Of a DNA stretch of 64,000 nt, positions 26,547 through 35,222 are shown in pieces. The stretch's first letter is position 1. Each line of letters opens with the position of its first letter. Both the position numbers and the translations under genes were made by a program. The notes beneath the pieces were generated by a model that saw nothing but the letters and a program-made list of their open reading frames with translations, was not told the DNA's origin and did no database searches. The DNA is taken from NCBI RefSeq assembly GCF_000711235.1, contig NZ_JOMI01000003.1, positions 62,001 through 126,000 on the forward strand, given 5' to 3'. This stretch comes from Prevotella sp. 10(H). GTDB taxonomy: Bacteria; Bacteroidota; Bacteroidia; Bacteroidales; Dysgonomonadaceae.

Positions 26547-27671
26547 ATGAATAAATTTCTTTTAATCTCGTTATGTGCAATCGTATCGGTGCTGGCATAC
26601 GCTCAAGAGGATAAGAAATATCTGGCAGGTGCTGTGCCTGAAGTAGATGGCAGAGTAGTTTTTTCAAAATCGATAGCAGTAAAGAATCCTATTTCGGATG
26701 CAGACTTATTCGATCTGATGAATAACTGGGCAACTGAAAATTATGGTAAGAGCGATAATAAAGATTTAAACAACAGAGTTCTTTTATCAAATAAAGATGA
26801 ATTGGATATTGCCTGTCAGGGAGCGGAATTTCTAGTGTTCAGAAAAAATGCATTTGTGCTCGATCAGGCTAAATTTATGTATCAGTTGATACTGAATACC
26901 GAAAACGGCAGTTGTCTTGCAACTATAAGAAGTATTAAATATGAATATTCGGATAGCAAGAGCTATCTTCCTGCAGAAGAAATGATAACCGACAAAGTTG
27001 CTGTAAATAAGAAAGGCGATAAGTTGAACAGATATTATGATAAGTTCCGTACTCAAACGATCGATAATGTTGAGGAAATATTTGCTTCTATCGACAAGTA
27101 TCTTAACGGAACCACAACCGGTGGAGCAGTAGCTGCTGCCACTCTTACTCCTGCTACTCCTGTGACTACATCCGAACCTATTCAGATAACAGTAACAAAT
27201 GTTCCATCACAGGGAAGTGCCATGGCCGCATTCAAACAGGTTGATGCAGGTAAAATACCGGAAAGCCTGAAAGGAAGTAATGCTTTGATGCTTTCAGGTT
27301 CTGTAAACAATCCTTCTGTTATGCCTGTACAATGGGGCGGTGTGGCCACATTGATGGGGAAATCCATGGCATTGATTACTGTCAATTCTGCTCAATCAGC
27401 AGCAATAGATAATGCCGAGACATATACAATATCTTTTTATACAGAGATATATGCCGATGCATTGAAACAATTTGAAAATACCAAAGGCAATATAAATGAC
27501 AAAATAAAGGCTTCCGGTCTTACACCGGTTATGTCTTCAGATGCGCCTGCTTTCTCAGAAGCATGGATGATTATCGAATGCAGAAAGGCTGGGGTGATGC
27601 CATCTACCGACTCGAATGCAACATCCGATAAAACATATTTAGGGGAGATAATAAACGTCTGGATAAAATAG
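26547..27671 (+). CDS. DUF4468 domain secreted protein
   Basis: A 374-residue protein with a signal peptide (1-19, ending AYAQE) and a DUF4468 domain (about 25-175: GRVVFSKSIAVKNPISDADLFDLMNNW abridged). A Thr/Pro/Ala-rich linker (about 190-215) leads to a second domain of about 150 residues with no name I know. The DUF4468 fold resembles TBP-like lipoproteins of the periplasm. It is 18 bases ahead of the SDR gene, so probably the first gene of a unit that includes SDR and trmD. Confidence 0.75.
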   Translation: MNKFLLISLCAIVSVLAYAQEDKKYLAGAVPEVDGRVVFSKSIAVKNPISDADLFDLMNNWATENYGKSDNKDLNNRVLLSNKDELDIACQGAEFLVFRKNAFVLDQAKFMYQLILNTENGSCLATIRSIKYEYSDSKSYLPAEEMITDKVAVNKKGDKLNRYYDKFRTQTIDNVEEIFASIDKYLNGTTTGGAVAAATLTPATPVTTSEPIQITVTNVPSQGSAMAAFKQVDAGKIPESLKGSNALMLSGSVNNPSVMPVQWGGVATLMGKSMALITVNSAQSAAIDNAETYTISFYTEIYADALKQFENTKGNINDKIKASGLTPVMSSDAPAFSEAWMIIECRKAGVMPSTDSNATSDKTYLGEIINVWIK

Positions 27672-27689
27672 AATATAAAGTAAAAGCTT

Positions 27690-28454
27690 ATGAGAAAAAT
27701 AGCTTTAATTACCGGTGCTACTTCGGGTCTCGGTAGGGCAATAGCTTTACGACTGGCGAAAGAGGGATATGATGTAATCATTACAGGCCGTCGTCAGGAA
27801 CGTCTCGAAGAACTGGAAAAAGAAATAGAGATAAATTACGAATCCAAAGTGTTAGCATTGTGCTTCGATGTAAGGAATTACACCGAAGTGGAAGATGCTA
27901 TATCCTCCTTACCCGAGGAATGGAGCAAGATAGATATTCTTGTAAATAATGCCGGCTTGGCTGTGGGATTAAATTCTATACAGGAGGGGGTAGTCGATGA
28001 CTGGGAGCGTATGATCGATACTAATATAAAAGGCTTACTATATGTGACCCGTGTTATATCGCCGGGCATGGTCGCCCGTAAATCAGGACACATTGTGAAT
28101 ATCGGTTCCATTGCCGGAAAAGGTGTTTACCCTAATGGGGCAGTATACTGTGCAACCAAGCATGCTGTTAATGCATTGAGTCAGGGCATGCGCATGGATA
28201 TGCTTCCGTATAATATACGCGTTACACAGGTTTGTCCGGGCGCAGTAAATACAGAATTTTCGCTTGTCCGTTTCAAAGGCAATCAGGGTAGGGCAGATCA
28301 GGTCTATGCAGGGTATGAAGAACTTACTGCAGATAATATTGCCGATGCTGTTTATTATGCTGTATCGCAGCCTCCGCATGTAGATATACAGGATGTATTA
28401 GTAATGCCTACTGCTCAGGCAACGGGAAATATGTTTCATAAGGAGGAGAAATAG
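27690..28454 (+). CDS. Short-chain dehydrogenase/reductase (YdfG-like)
   Basis: A 254-residue NAD(P)-dependent oxidoreductase of the classical SDR family. It has the cofactor motif GATSGLG at 9-15, the NNAG motif near 88-91, an active-site Ser in NIGSIAG, and Tyr-x-x-x-Lys in YCATK near 151-155. The RRQE after the second strand points to NADP(H). It resembles YdfG, the serine/3-hydroxypropionate (malonic semialdehyde) reductase, but the substrate is not fixed by these motifs. Confidence 0.88.
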   Translation: MRKIALITGATSGLGRAIALRLAKEGYDVIITGRRQERLEELEKEIEINYESKVLALCFDVRNYTEVEDAISSLPEEWSKIDILVNNAGLAVGLNSIQEGVVDDWERMIDTNIKGLLYVTRVISPGMVARKSGHIVNIGSIAGKGVYPNGAVYCATKHAVNALSQGMRMDMLPYNIRVTQVCPGAVNTEFSLVRFKGNQGRADQVYAGYEELTADNIADAVYYAVSQPPHVDIQDVLVMPTAQATGNMFHKEEK

Positions 28455-28556
28455 GTCCCCGTTCCCCCAAGGGGGACATTATATAATTTGAATTTTAAAT
28501 AAAAATAATACGCTCTTTGTAACCTCCCCCCTGGGGAGGCAAGGAGGGGCTGAAAT
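28455..28556. repeat. Intergenic element with two C/G-rich palindromes (copy 1)
   Basis: Directly after the SDR stop comes CCCCCAAGGGGGAC (about 28465-28478). About 45 bases of AT-rich sequence follow, then CCTCCCCCCTGGGGAGG and AGGAGGGGC just before trmD. The same layout recurs at 58731-58846 between nuoI and nuoJ, in the same orientation relative to the flanking genes. The stems could act as a processing or attenuation site. Confidence 0.7.
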
Positions 28557-28558
28557 AT

Positions 28559-29242
28559 ATGCGCATAGATATAATCAGTGTTTTACCTCAAATGTTTACA
28601 GGCCTTATAGATTGCTCTATCCTTAAGAGGGCACAAGATAAAGGACTCGTTGAAATCCATATTCATAATCTGAGGGATTATACTACCAACAAGCATCGTA
28701 ATGTAGACGATTATCCTTTCGGCGGTGAAGCCGGAATGGTAATACAGATAGAACCTATCGACAATGCTATTACATCCTTGAAGCAGCAACGGATGTACGA
28801 TGAGGTAATATATACTTCTCCCGACGGCGAAGTTTTCAATCAAAAGATAGCGAATCAGATGTCCTCATACGAAAATATAATTATCCTCTGTGGGCATTAC
28901 AAAGGGATTGATTACCGTGTGCGGGAGCATCTGATCACCCGTGAAATATCTATAGGCGATTATGTCCTTACCGGCGGAGAACTTGCCGCGGCTGTAATGG
29001 CTGATGCTGTAGTCCGTCTGATACCGGGGGCAATAGGCGATGAGCAGTCGGCACTTTCCGATTCTTTTCAGGATAATCTGCTCGCTCCTCCGGTTTATAC
29101 CCGCCCTGCCGAATATAAAGGATGGCGTGTGCCCGATATTTTACTATCAGGTCATCAGGCCAATATAGATGAATGGAAATTGCAGCAGGCAATGGAACGC
29201 ACCGAACGCCTGCGCCCTGACCTACTTGAAAATAAAGATTAG
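28559..29242 (+). CDS. trmD: tRNA (guanine37-N1)-methyltransferase TrmD
   Basis: Methylates N1 of G37 next to the anticodon, which prevents frameshifting. The 227 residues have the SPOUT knot fold. The N-terminus is [13 protein letters not shown], a SAM-contacting GEAGMVIQ lies near 58-65, and the trefoil-knot segment [15 protein letters not shown] leads to [13 protein letters not shown]. The last three bases plus one overlap the stop of the convergent membrane-protein gene. In many bacteria trmD sits in a ribosomal operon (rpsP-rimM-trmD-rplS); here it does not. Confidence 0.96.
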   Translation: MRIDIISVLPQMFTGLIDCSILKRAQDKGLVEIHIHNLRDYTTNKHRNVDDYPFGGEAGMVIQIEPIDNAITSLKQQRMYDEVIYTSPDGEVFNQKIANQMSSYENIIILCGHYKGIDYRVREHLITREISIGDYVLTGGELAAAVMADAVVRLIPGAIGDEQSALSDSFQDNLLAPPVYTRPAEYKGWRVPDILLSGHQANIDEWKLQQAMERTERLRPDLLENKD

Positions 29243-30084
29243 AATTCCACTTTTACAGTCACACGTTCTTTGCTGCCAGTTGTCCAGCGAGGGCCGGATT
29301 GAATCAGTCGTATGGCCTCATTGTCGGATGTACCGCACAGGCTGTATTTTACATCGAAGAGGAACGGTTGACCTAATGAATTTACAGAGAACTCAACTGC
29401 GACCTTTCCTTTACGGTCTTTACATATATCATCAGTCGGTCGTCTGAGCGATTTTTTGAGATATTCATTATATTTTTCGTATCCGATTACAGGTTCTGGT
29501 TTTCCGCTTTTGCTTTCTTCAGCAGATGGTGCTGTACGTTCGCTGAAATCTTCGGGAACATATATTTCTATAGGTTCTTCATTCTGCCTGTTCACACCTT
29601 CCGATAACAGTTCCTGTTCCTCTTTGCTTATAGAAGCATTATCTTCCCTCTCTATTTTGAAGCGGGAAATATTCGGTTTGTATGCATTATATGCTTTTGC
29701 CAGATCGGAATTTTTCTGAGCAATTACGGCAATATTTTCGGTATAATATGCTTCAGGTACGTAAATCTCGATGATAGAATTATCCGGAGCCTGCTGTGCA
29801 TACAGTCCCGATTTATGGTAATCGGTCAGGAAATATCCGCCTATACCGAATACGATGACAATAGCAGCTGCAGCGCTCTGCCACAACTGGGAGCGGTTCT
29901 TTTTCGTTTTTGTTTTGGCTCTGAGCCGGTTCTGTATAGTGTTTATTCGTTCGATATGATTGTCGTCGATACTGTCGAAACCTTCTATAGCTTCATACAA
30001 AAACGGATCCTTCATCGAATCTTTTTCGATCCGATGAGCATCTTTGCCCTTCCTTTGTCCTCTTATGTAATCTAAAAATTTCAT
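29239..30084 (-). CDS. Single-pass membrane protein with TonB-like C-terminal domain, likely sigma-factor partner
   Basis: A 281-residue protein: a cytoplasmic N-terminal part of about 65 residues, one membrane helix at about 67-89 ([17 protein letters not shown]), a charged periplasmic linker, and a C-terminal domain of about 75 residues. That domain's [16 protein letters not shown] pattern recalls TonB C-terminal domains. The start at 30084 forms ATGA with the stop of the ECF sigma gene; the longer frame would overlap it by 28 bases. Position and topology suggest an anti-sigma factor, though the N-terminus lacks an obvious zinc HxxxCxxC motif. The TonB-like end may sense or bind an envelope partner. 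Confidence 0.75.
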   Translation of the reverse strand: MKFLDYIRGQRKGKDAHRIEKDSMKDPFLYEAIEGFDSIDDNHIERINTIQNRLRAKTKTKKNRSQLWQSAAAAIVIVFGIGGYFLTDYHKSGLYAQQAPDNSIIEIYVPEAYYTENIAVIAQKNSDLAKAYNAYKPNISRFKIEREDNASISKEEQELLSEGVNRQNEEPIEIYVPEDFSERTAPSAEESKSGKPEPVIGYEKYNEYLKKSLRRPTDDICKDRKGKVAVEFSVNSLGQPFLFDVKYSLCGTSDNEAIRLIQSGPRWTTGSKERVTVKVEF

Positions 30085-30659
30085 TCCTTCAGATTTTTTT
30101 CGATACAAATTTTTAAATTCCGTTTTCCGTTTTGAATATAACTTTTCACACTTTTCAGATGAAAGCCTGTTTCATCCACGATGTCAGCATAGGATTTGTT
30201 TTCGTAAAAAAACTTTTCCACAGATATGCGTTGAGGCTCCGGCAATTTCTCCAAGCACTCATTCAGTGCATTTTCCTTTTCTTCATCTCTTGTGTCACTA
30301 AATAGATCAATTGTGGTGTCGGATTCCATAAGTTGAGAGTCGAAATTAACTATAATTTCCTTTTTATTTTCTTTCAATATATGGAAACAGTGGTTTTTTA
30401 CCACACTATAAAGCCAGTTCTTAAAGACTTTGATTTCGTAATCCTGTATTTTCTGCGACAGGTTTTCATATATATCGATGACAGCATCCTGCGATTGTTC
30501 AGGATTTTGCAGATACTTCAGGCAAAGACCATAGATAAGGGGAATGTAACGTTCATAAAGCTGCTGGAAATACTCGGCTTTCCCTGTCTTTTTAAATAAA
30601 GACAAGAGAGATTCATCGCTGTCGGATTCTATTTTTTTATGTAGGCTAAAAAAACGCAA
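30081..30659 (-). CDS. ECF-type RNA polymerase sigma factor
   Basis: A 192-residue sigma-70-family factor with only regions 2 and 4. Region 2 spans about 25-95 (FQQLYERYIPLIYGLCLKYL, then the -10-binding part around IYENLSQKIQDYEIK). Region 4 spans about 130-185 (LEKLPEPQRISVEKFFYENKSYADI abridged, then the recognition helix). It probably directs an envelope-stress or nutrient response together with the overlapping membrane protein. It is preceded by a textbook housekeeping promoter, so it is not solely self-activated. Confidence 0.88.
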   Translation of the reverse strand: MRFFSLHKKIESDSDESLLSLFKKTGKAEYFQQLYERYIPLIYGLCLKYLQNPEQSQDAVIDIYENLSQKIQDYEIKVFKNWLYSVVKNHCFHILKENKKEIIVNFDSQLMESDTTIDLFSDTRDEEKENALNECLEKLPEPQRISVEKFFYENKSYADIVDETGFHLKSVKSYIQNGKRNLKICIEKNLKE

Positions 30660-30676
30660 GGGAAATCAATTTTACA

Positions 30677-30707
30677 CAAATCTACAAGAATTTAATTAAT
30701 AATCAAA
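30677..30707 (-). promoter_or_regulatory. Promoter of the ECF sigma operon
   Basis: On the minus strand TTTG (30707 to 30704) is followed by 19 bases and then TAGATTTG (30684 to 30677), an exact -33/-7 pair of the Bacteroidetes housekeeping sigma factor. Confidence 0.7.
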
Positions 30708-30769
30708 TATACCCAAATCTTAAGTATAATGCCAAATTTTCACATTAGAGTTAATTTTTCTAGTAATAA

Positions 30770-30801
30770 ATTGTTTACATGCTTCATTTTATGTAATTTT
30801 G
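30770..30801 (+). promoter_or_regulatory. Promoter of the winged-helix gene
   Basis: ATTG (30770-30773), 20 bases, then TAATTTTG (30794-30801); the start codon follows 48 bases later. Confidence 0.55.
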
Positions 30802-30848
30802 CCAACGAATTATTAACAAGTTTAATTTTTTAACAAGCACCCATTATT

Positions 30849-31046
30849 ATGAAAGAAAAAATTGGAACAAATGCAGGTATTATCTGGGCTTACCTGGATG
30901 CAGAAGGTAGCAAACCGCTTAAAGACATCAAAAAAGCATGCAAATTGACTGAAAAAGATATGTATGCAGCTTTAGGCTGGTTGGCTAGAGAAGGTAAAAT
31001 TGCATTCAACGAACTAAAGGACGACTTGCAAGTCGTTTTGTTGTAA
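30849..31046 (+). CDS. Small winged-helix protein (DUF2582)
   Basis: A 65-residue protein matching the DUF2582 winged-helix family: NAGIIWAYLDAEGSKPLKDI forms the first helix and turn, and LTEKDMYAALGWLAREGKIAF the recognition helix and wing. The fold suggests nucleic-acid or protein binding, but no target is known. It is abundant in Bacteroidetes as a free-standing gene. It has its own promoter, and its last codons include a perfect palindrome. Confidence 0.82.
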   Translation: MKEKIGTNAGIIWAYLDAEGSKPLKDIKKACKLTEKDMYAALGWLAREGKIAFNELKDDLQVVLL

Positions 31047-31109
31047 AAAAGCAAAAACAACTTTATCAGATAAAAGAGGTACTTAGCTTATGCTTAAGTG
31101 CCTCTTTTT
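31021..31109 (+). terminator. Two hairpins ending the winged-helix gene
   Basis: The first is the 16-bp perfect palindrome ACGACTTGCAAGTCGT (31021-31036), inside the last codons and followed by TTTTGTTGT. The second is a longer stem, AGAGGTACTTA.. pairing with ..TAAGTGCCTCT (about 31075-31105) with a T-run, and is the better terminator. Confidence 0.65.
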
Positions 31110-31159
31110 ATATTTATATGCAGGAAGTCTGTTCCGGATTAATTTAGAGGTGTAATAAT

Positions 31160-31190
31160 TTTGTTAATTCGTTGCTATTACTTATTTTTG
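31160..31190 (+). promoter_or_regulatory. Promoter of the ZapB-like/zapA unit
   Basis: TTTG at 31160-31163, 19 bases, then TATTTTTG at 31183-31190: an exact -33/-7 pair ahead of the ATG at 31211. Confidence 0.7.
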
Positions 31191-31210
31191 TCTAGCATTT
31201 TGGCTGTTTT

Positions 31211-31507
31211 ATGACTGAAAATGATGAAAAACTTCTGGCCGAATTTGAAATAAGGATGCGGCAGTTGATGTATCTCTGTGATGCGCTTAAGGAAGAAAAT
31301 GCCTTGTTGAAAAAGGAGTTAGCAGAGAAAAGTTCGGCAATCGAAAGTTTGGATTCGGATATAAAAGAGTTGAAAAATAAATATGACAATCTGAAATTTG
31401 TGAAATCATTTTCATCGGGAAATACAGATGAAATATCACAGGCTAAAAAGCGATTGTCGAAATTAGTGCGGGAAGTAGATAAGTGTATCGCCATGCTGAA
31501 AAATTAA
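31211..31507 (+). CDS. Short coiled-coil protein, ZapB-like
   Basis: A 98-residue protein that is almost all coiled coil, with heptads of Leu and charged residues (LMYLCDALKEENALLKKELA and the following stretch). It has the size and look of ZapB, the FtsZ-ring accessory protein that binds ZapA, and it lies 17 bases before zapA. The family is too low in complexity for a firm identification from sequence. The role in division is inferred from the neighbour. Confidence 0.65.
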   Translation: MTENDEKLLAEFEIRMRQLMYLCDALKEENALLKKELAEKSSAIESLDSDIKELKNKYDNLKFVKSFSSGNTDEISQAKKRLSKLVREVDKCIAMLKN

Positions 31508-31524
31508 AATAAAGGATAAAAGTT

Positions 31525-31830
31525 ATGGACGATCATTTAATAATTAATCTACGCGTGGCAGATATGAGATATCCTCTCCGGATAAGACGCAGGGATGAGG
31601 AAATGTTTCGGAAAGCTGCGAATGAGATAGATTATAAATTAGGACAATATAAAAATTATTTTACAGGCAATTCGCCTCATTCATTGCAGAATGCCGATTA
31701 TATGGCTATGACCGCTATACAGGCAGTAGCAGAGAAAGTAGAACACGAACTGAGGGCCGATGCATTCGAGTCGAAAGTGAAGGAACTGACACGGGAATTG
31801 GAAAATTATCTCAGAGAGAACGTAAAATAA
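31525..31830 (+). CDS. zapA: Cell division protein ZapA
   Basis: A 101-residue ZapA that cross-links FtsZ filaments at midcell. The N-terminal globular part has the family pattern INLRVADMRYPLRI with RRRDEEMFRKAANEI. The C-terminal half is a long helix for dimer and tetramer formation (AVAEKVEHELRADAFESKV). It follows the coiled-coil gene in one unit and ends at a long terminator hairpin ahead of rny. Confidence 0.9.
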   Translation: MDDHLIINLRVADMRYPLRIRRRDEEMFRKAANEIDYKLGQYKNYFTGNSPHSLQNADYMAMTAIQAVAEKVEHELRADAFESKVKELTRELENYLRENVK

Positions 31831-31856
31831 GCTTATAATAGTACTGAAAATCTAAG

Positions 31857-31903
31857 CACTAATTTAATGTATGGCCAGAACATACTTAAATTGGTGTTTT
31901 TTT
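31857..31903 (+). terminator. Long-stem terminator after zapA
   Basis: CACTAATTTAA (31857-31867) pairs with TTAAATTGGTG (31886-31896). After one bulge the stem goes on with GTATG/CATAC, around a 7-base loop. A run of seven T follows. Confidence 0.85.
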
Positions 31904-31944
31904 ATTTATATAAATGTGTTTTTTAAATTAATGAAAATAAAATT

Positions 31945-33474
31945 ATGGATATATTATTTTATGCAATAGCTTTCATCGCCGGGGCAGCCGTGACGTGGAT
32001 AGCTTTGAATTTATCTTCAAATTCGAAGTTGAAGCGCCAGCTGAGAGAGGCGGAGCAGGAAGCTGAAGTGATCAAGAAAAATAAGTTGCTGGAAGTCAAA
32101 GAACAAGCCCTGCAGATGAAATCGGAGTTTGAGAAACAGGCCAATAGCCGCAATTCTAAACTACAGGCAGCGGAAAGCAAAATCAAGCAACGTGAACTTA
32201 CCCTGAACCAGAAACAGGAAGAACTGCAGCGTAAAAAGAGTGAAGTAGATGCGATTAAATCAAATCTGGATAATCAACTTGAAGTTGTAGAAAAGAAAAA
32301 ACAGGATCTCGATAAACTTCACAAACAGGAAGTGGAAAGACTTGAAGCCCTATCGGGACTTTCGGCCGAAGAGGTAAAAGAAAAACTTGTGGAAGCCCTG
32401 AAAGACGAGGCACAGACACACGCCCAGTCTTATGTCAACGATATCATGGAAGAGGCCAAGATGACGGCCAACAAAGAAGCCAAAAAAATCGTAATCCAGT
32501 CTATACAACGTGTAGCTACAGAAACGGCTATCGAAAATGCAATTACTGTATTCCATATCGAATCGGACGAAATAAAAGGCCGTATTATCGGACGCGAAGG
32601 ACGTAATATCCGCGCGTTGGAAGCTGCTACAGGTATCGAAATAGTGGTAGACGATACACCGGAGGCTATTGTCCTTTCGGGATTTGATCCGGTAAGGCGC
32701 GAGATTGCCCGTCTGGCACTGCATCAGTTGGTAGCGGACGGACGTATTCACCCTGCACGTATCGAAGAAGTAGTTGCCAAGGTGAAAAAACAAATAGAAG
32801 AAGAAATTATAGAAACCGGAAAACGTACAACTATCGACCTTGGCATACATGGTCTGCATCCTGAGTTGATACGTCTTGTCGGTAAAATGAAATACCGTTC
32901 GTCTTACGGGCAAAACCTGTTGCAGCATGCCCGCGAAACAGCCAACCTTTGCGCAGTTATGGCAGCGGAACTGGGGCTGAATGTAAAGAAAGCGAAAAGA
33001 GCCGGATTGCTTCACGATATAGGTAAAGTGCCTGATGATGAGCCGGAATTGCCACATGCTTTATTAGGTATGAAGCTGGCTGAAAAATATAAAGAGAAGC
33101 CGGATATCTGTAATGCTATCGGTGCTCACCACGATGAGGTAGAAATGACCAGTCTTTTGGCGCCTATTGTACAGGTATGTGATGCTATTTCAGGAGCCCG
33201 TCCGGGTGCACGTCGCGAAATCGTAGAGGCATACATCAAGCGCCTGAATGATCTGGAACAATTAGCGCTATCCTATCCGGGAGTATTGAAAACATACGCC
33301 ATACAGGCAGGACGCGAACTGCGTGTGATTGTAGGTGCGGATAAGATAGACGATGTGGAAACAGAAAAGCTATCGACCGATATAGCGAAGAAAATTCAGG
33401 ATGAGATGACTTATCCGGGACAGGTAAAAATTACTGTTATTCGTGAGACACGTGCAGTAAGTTACGCTAAATAA
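31945..33474 (+). CDS. rny: Ribonuclease Y
   Basis: A membrane-anchored endoribonuclease that starts mRNA decay. The 509 residues show the full layout: an N-terminal membrane helix (about 3-22), a long coiled coil (about 30-150), a KH domain with [10 protein letters not shown] at about 214-223, and an HD domain with the metal-binding His357-Asp358 in LLHDIGK. The C-terminal part has the family pattern [19 protein letters not shown]. RNase Y is best known from Firmicutes but is regular in Bacteroidetes. Confidence 0.96.
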   Translation: MDILFYAIAFIAGAAVTWIALNLSSNSKLKRQLREAEQEAEVIKKNKLLEVKEQALQMKSEFEKQANSRNSKLQAAESKIKQRELTLNQKQEELQRKKSEVDAIKSNLDNQLEVVEKKKQDLDKLHKQEVERLEALSGLSAEEVKEKLVEALKDEAQTHAQSYVNDIMEEAKMTANKEAKKIVIQSIQRVATETAIENAITVFHIESDEIKGRIIGREGRNIRALEAATGIEIVVDDTPEAIVLSGFDPVRREIARLALHQLVADGRIHPARIEEVVAKVKKQIEEEIIETGKRTTIDLGIHGLHPELIRLVGKMKYRSSYGQNLLQHARETANLCAVMAAELGLNVKKAKRAGLLHDIGKVPDDEPELPHALLGMKLAEKYKEKPDICNAIGAHHDEVEMTSLLAPIVQVCDAISGARPGARREIVEAYIKRLNDLEQLALSYPGVLKTYAIQAGRELRVIVGADKIDDVETEKLSTDIAKKIQDEMTYPGQVKITVIRETRAVSYAK

Positions 33475-33499
33475 AATAAGAATAAGTTATTATACTAGA

Positions 33500-33529
33500 A
33501 GAGGATTTCTGATAGAAGTCCTCTTTTTT
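33500..33529 (+). terminator. Terminator after rny
   Basis: AGAGGATTTCT (33500-33510) pairs with AGAAGTCCTCT (33514-33524) with one wobble and a 3-base loop, followed by a T-run. Confidence 0.85.
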
Positions 33530-33587
33530 ATATTTTTCCTGTATGGTCGGCGAGCAACTAAGAAACCGTCACTATCAAAATAGAGAA

Positions 33588-33617
33588 ACGGAGGCAAACA
33601 ATGCCCCCGTTTTTTTG
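33588..33617 (+). terminator. Second, orphan terminator downstream of rny
   Basis: ACGGAGGCA (33588-33596) and TGCCCCCGT (33602-33610) form a 9-bp stem with one mismatch and an AACAA loop. Seven T follow. No gene lies between this and the rny terminator 60 bases earlier, so it may end a small RNA or serve as a backup. Confidence 0.75.
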
Positions 33618-33732
33618 TTTAAAAAAGTAGTGTGATGCTCTGATCGCTCGGAGTATAATATTTGTCGCAAGCGGGGATAAAAAAATCACATGAAGAATAG
33701 AATTTTATCTTTATAGAGGGATTTTGCTTGTG

Positions 33733-33983
33733 GTTCTTTGAAATAAATAATAGTTACGAGTTACTTCGCCCTGCGGGCAGTTACACGTTACAGGTTTTTA
33801 AATTAATAGTTGATAGCGTTTCTGTTTGTACACTGTCAATTATTGATTGTTCATTATCAACTGAAAAAGTTACTTTTGTTACTTTTTGAATTTTCTTATA
33901 CAGGAGGCTAACGGCTGAAAGCTATCAGCTAACAGCTATAAATCCGTTACTTTTGTTACCTTTTAACTATATATGGTTAATAA
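33733..33983 (+). repeat. Mosaic heptad-repeat element (copy A)
   Basis: A non-coding mosaic in order: GTTCTTTGAAATA; two GTTACnn heptads, a 13-base C/G core (CGCCCTGCGGGCA), and two more GTTACnn heptads (33753-33793); five 7-bp units of the ATTnTnn/ACTGnnA type (33832-33866); GTTACTTTTGTTAC; five GCTnnnn heptads (33907-33941); and again GTTACTTTTGTTACCTTTTAAC broken into the sequence near 33946-33967. The same order, reverse-complemented, occurs at 52733-53013. The rest of the 33475-34191 gap holds two terminators, this element and the promoter of the next gene; I see no gene in it. Confidence 0.85.
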
Positions 33984-34122
33984 AAGTGAAAATAGATTGG
34001 GGTTGCAAAGTAAACTTTAAGAGCAAATGTGTTATCAAATAATTATTTATATTGCTTAAAGTAAAAGATATATATAAATTTTATGAAAAAACGAAACTGC
34101 GGCGGAACAAATTAATATACTT

Positions 34123-34154
34123 TTTGAGGTTAAAGGTTATTTTAATTACTTTTG
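34123..34154 (+). promoter_or_regulatory. Promoter of the 2-hydroxyacid dehydrogenase gene
   Basis: TTTG (34123-34126), 20 bases, TACTTTTG (34147-34154), with the ATG 38 bases on. Confidence 0.65.
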
Positions 34155-34191
34155 CAGTCAGATATAAAGGTTTAATAAAACAGTAAGCATA

Positions 34192-35202
34192 ATGGCATAT
34201 AAAATAGCGGTTTTCGATGCAAAGCCTTATGATATGGTTACCTTCAATAAGGTAAACGAAGAATATGGCTTTGAACTGATATATCACAAAGAACATCTTG
34301 ACAAAAATAATGTGCTGCTTGCAAGTGGTACAGATGCCGTCTGCATTTTTGTAAATGCTAAAGTCGATAAAATTGTTATCGATAAATTGCATTCCTATGG
34401 AGTGAAACTGATTGCACTCCGATGTGCAGGTTTTAACAATGTGGATATAGCAGCTGCAGCAGAAAAGGATATAAAAGTTGTTCGTGTACCCGACTATTCA
34501 CCACATGCCATTGCAGAACATACGCTTGCTCTGATGCTTTGCCTTAACAGGAAGGTACACAGGGCATTTCTTCGTACACGCGACGGTAATTTCTCTCTGA
34601 TAGGATTTCAGGGATTCGATATGTACGGAAAGACAGTCGGTGTGATCGGTACGGGAAAGATCGGCAAGGTGGCTATAGGTCTGTTTAAAGGTTTGGGGAT
34701 GAATGTTCTTGCCTATGATCTTTATCCGGATACTAAATGGGCAGAATCTGCCGGAGTAAAATATGCTTCGTTAGATGAATTATATGCCGGCTCGGATATT
34801 ATCACGTTGCACTGTCCCTTGACCAAAGAAACCGAATATCTTATACGTGACGAATCCATAGCAAAGATGAAGAAGGGTGTAATGATAATAAACACCGGGC
34901 GTGGTAAACTTATACATACCCGTCATCTGATTGAAGGATTAGTCTCGGGAAAGGTTGGCTATGCAGGTTTGGATGTATATGAAGAAGAAGGTGCTTATTT
35001 TTATGAAGACCATTCCGATACGGTAATGACAGACGATGTGCTGGCGCGTTTACTATCCTTCAATAATGTCATTGTAACCTCTCATCAGGCATTTTTTACA
35101 CAAGAGGCTATGTCGAATATTGCACATACGACTATGGAAAATATGCTTGATTTCTTTAATGGTAAAGAGTTGAAAAACGAAATAGTATATAAAGCAGAAT
35201 AA
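34192..35202 (+). CDS. ldhA: D-2-hydroxyacid dehydrogenase (D-lactate dehydrogenase-like)
   Basis: A 336-residue NAD-dependent dehydrogenase of the LdhA type, which reduces pyruvate to D-lactate in fermentation. The Rossmann motif is GTGKIG at 153-158. Catalytic Arg lies in INTGRGKLI, Glu in YEEEGAYF, and His in TSHQAFFTQEA. The substrate-binding RCAGFNNVD at 77-85 is characteristic of D-LDH as opposed to glycerate or phosphoglycerate dehydrogenases. It has its own promoter and is followed by the amidase gene after 20 bases. Confidence 0.9.
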   Translation: MAYKIAVFDAKPYDMVTFNKVNEEYGFELIYHKEHLDKNNVLLASGTDAVCIFVNAKVDKIVIDKLHSYGVKLIALRCAGFNNVDIAAAAEKDIKVVRVPDYSPHAIAEHTLALMLCLNRKVHRAFLRTRDGNFSLIGFQGFDMYGKTVGVIGTGKIGKVAIGLFKGLGMNVLAYDLYPDTKWAESAGVKYASLDELYAGSDIITLHCPLTKETEYLIRDESIAKMKKGVMIINTGRGKLIHTRHLIEGLVSGKVGYAGLDVYEEEGAYFYEDHSDTVMTDDVLARLLSFNNVIVTSHQAFFTQEAMSNIAHTTMENMLDFFNGKELKNEIVYKAE

Positions 35203-35222
35203 AATTAATAGCAGGCGTTTAG

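Noticed and set aside
33733-33983. CRISPR array or insertion-sequence end
   Set aside because: Units are 7 bp with no spacers of 30-40 bp, there are no cas genes, no transposase and no terminal inverted repeat with target duplication.
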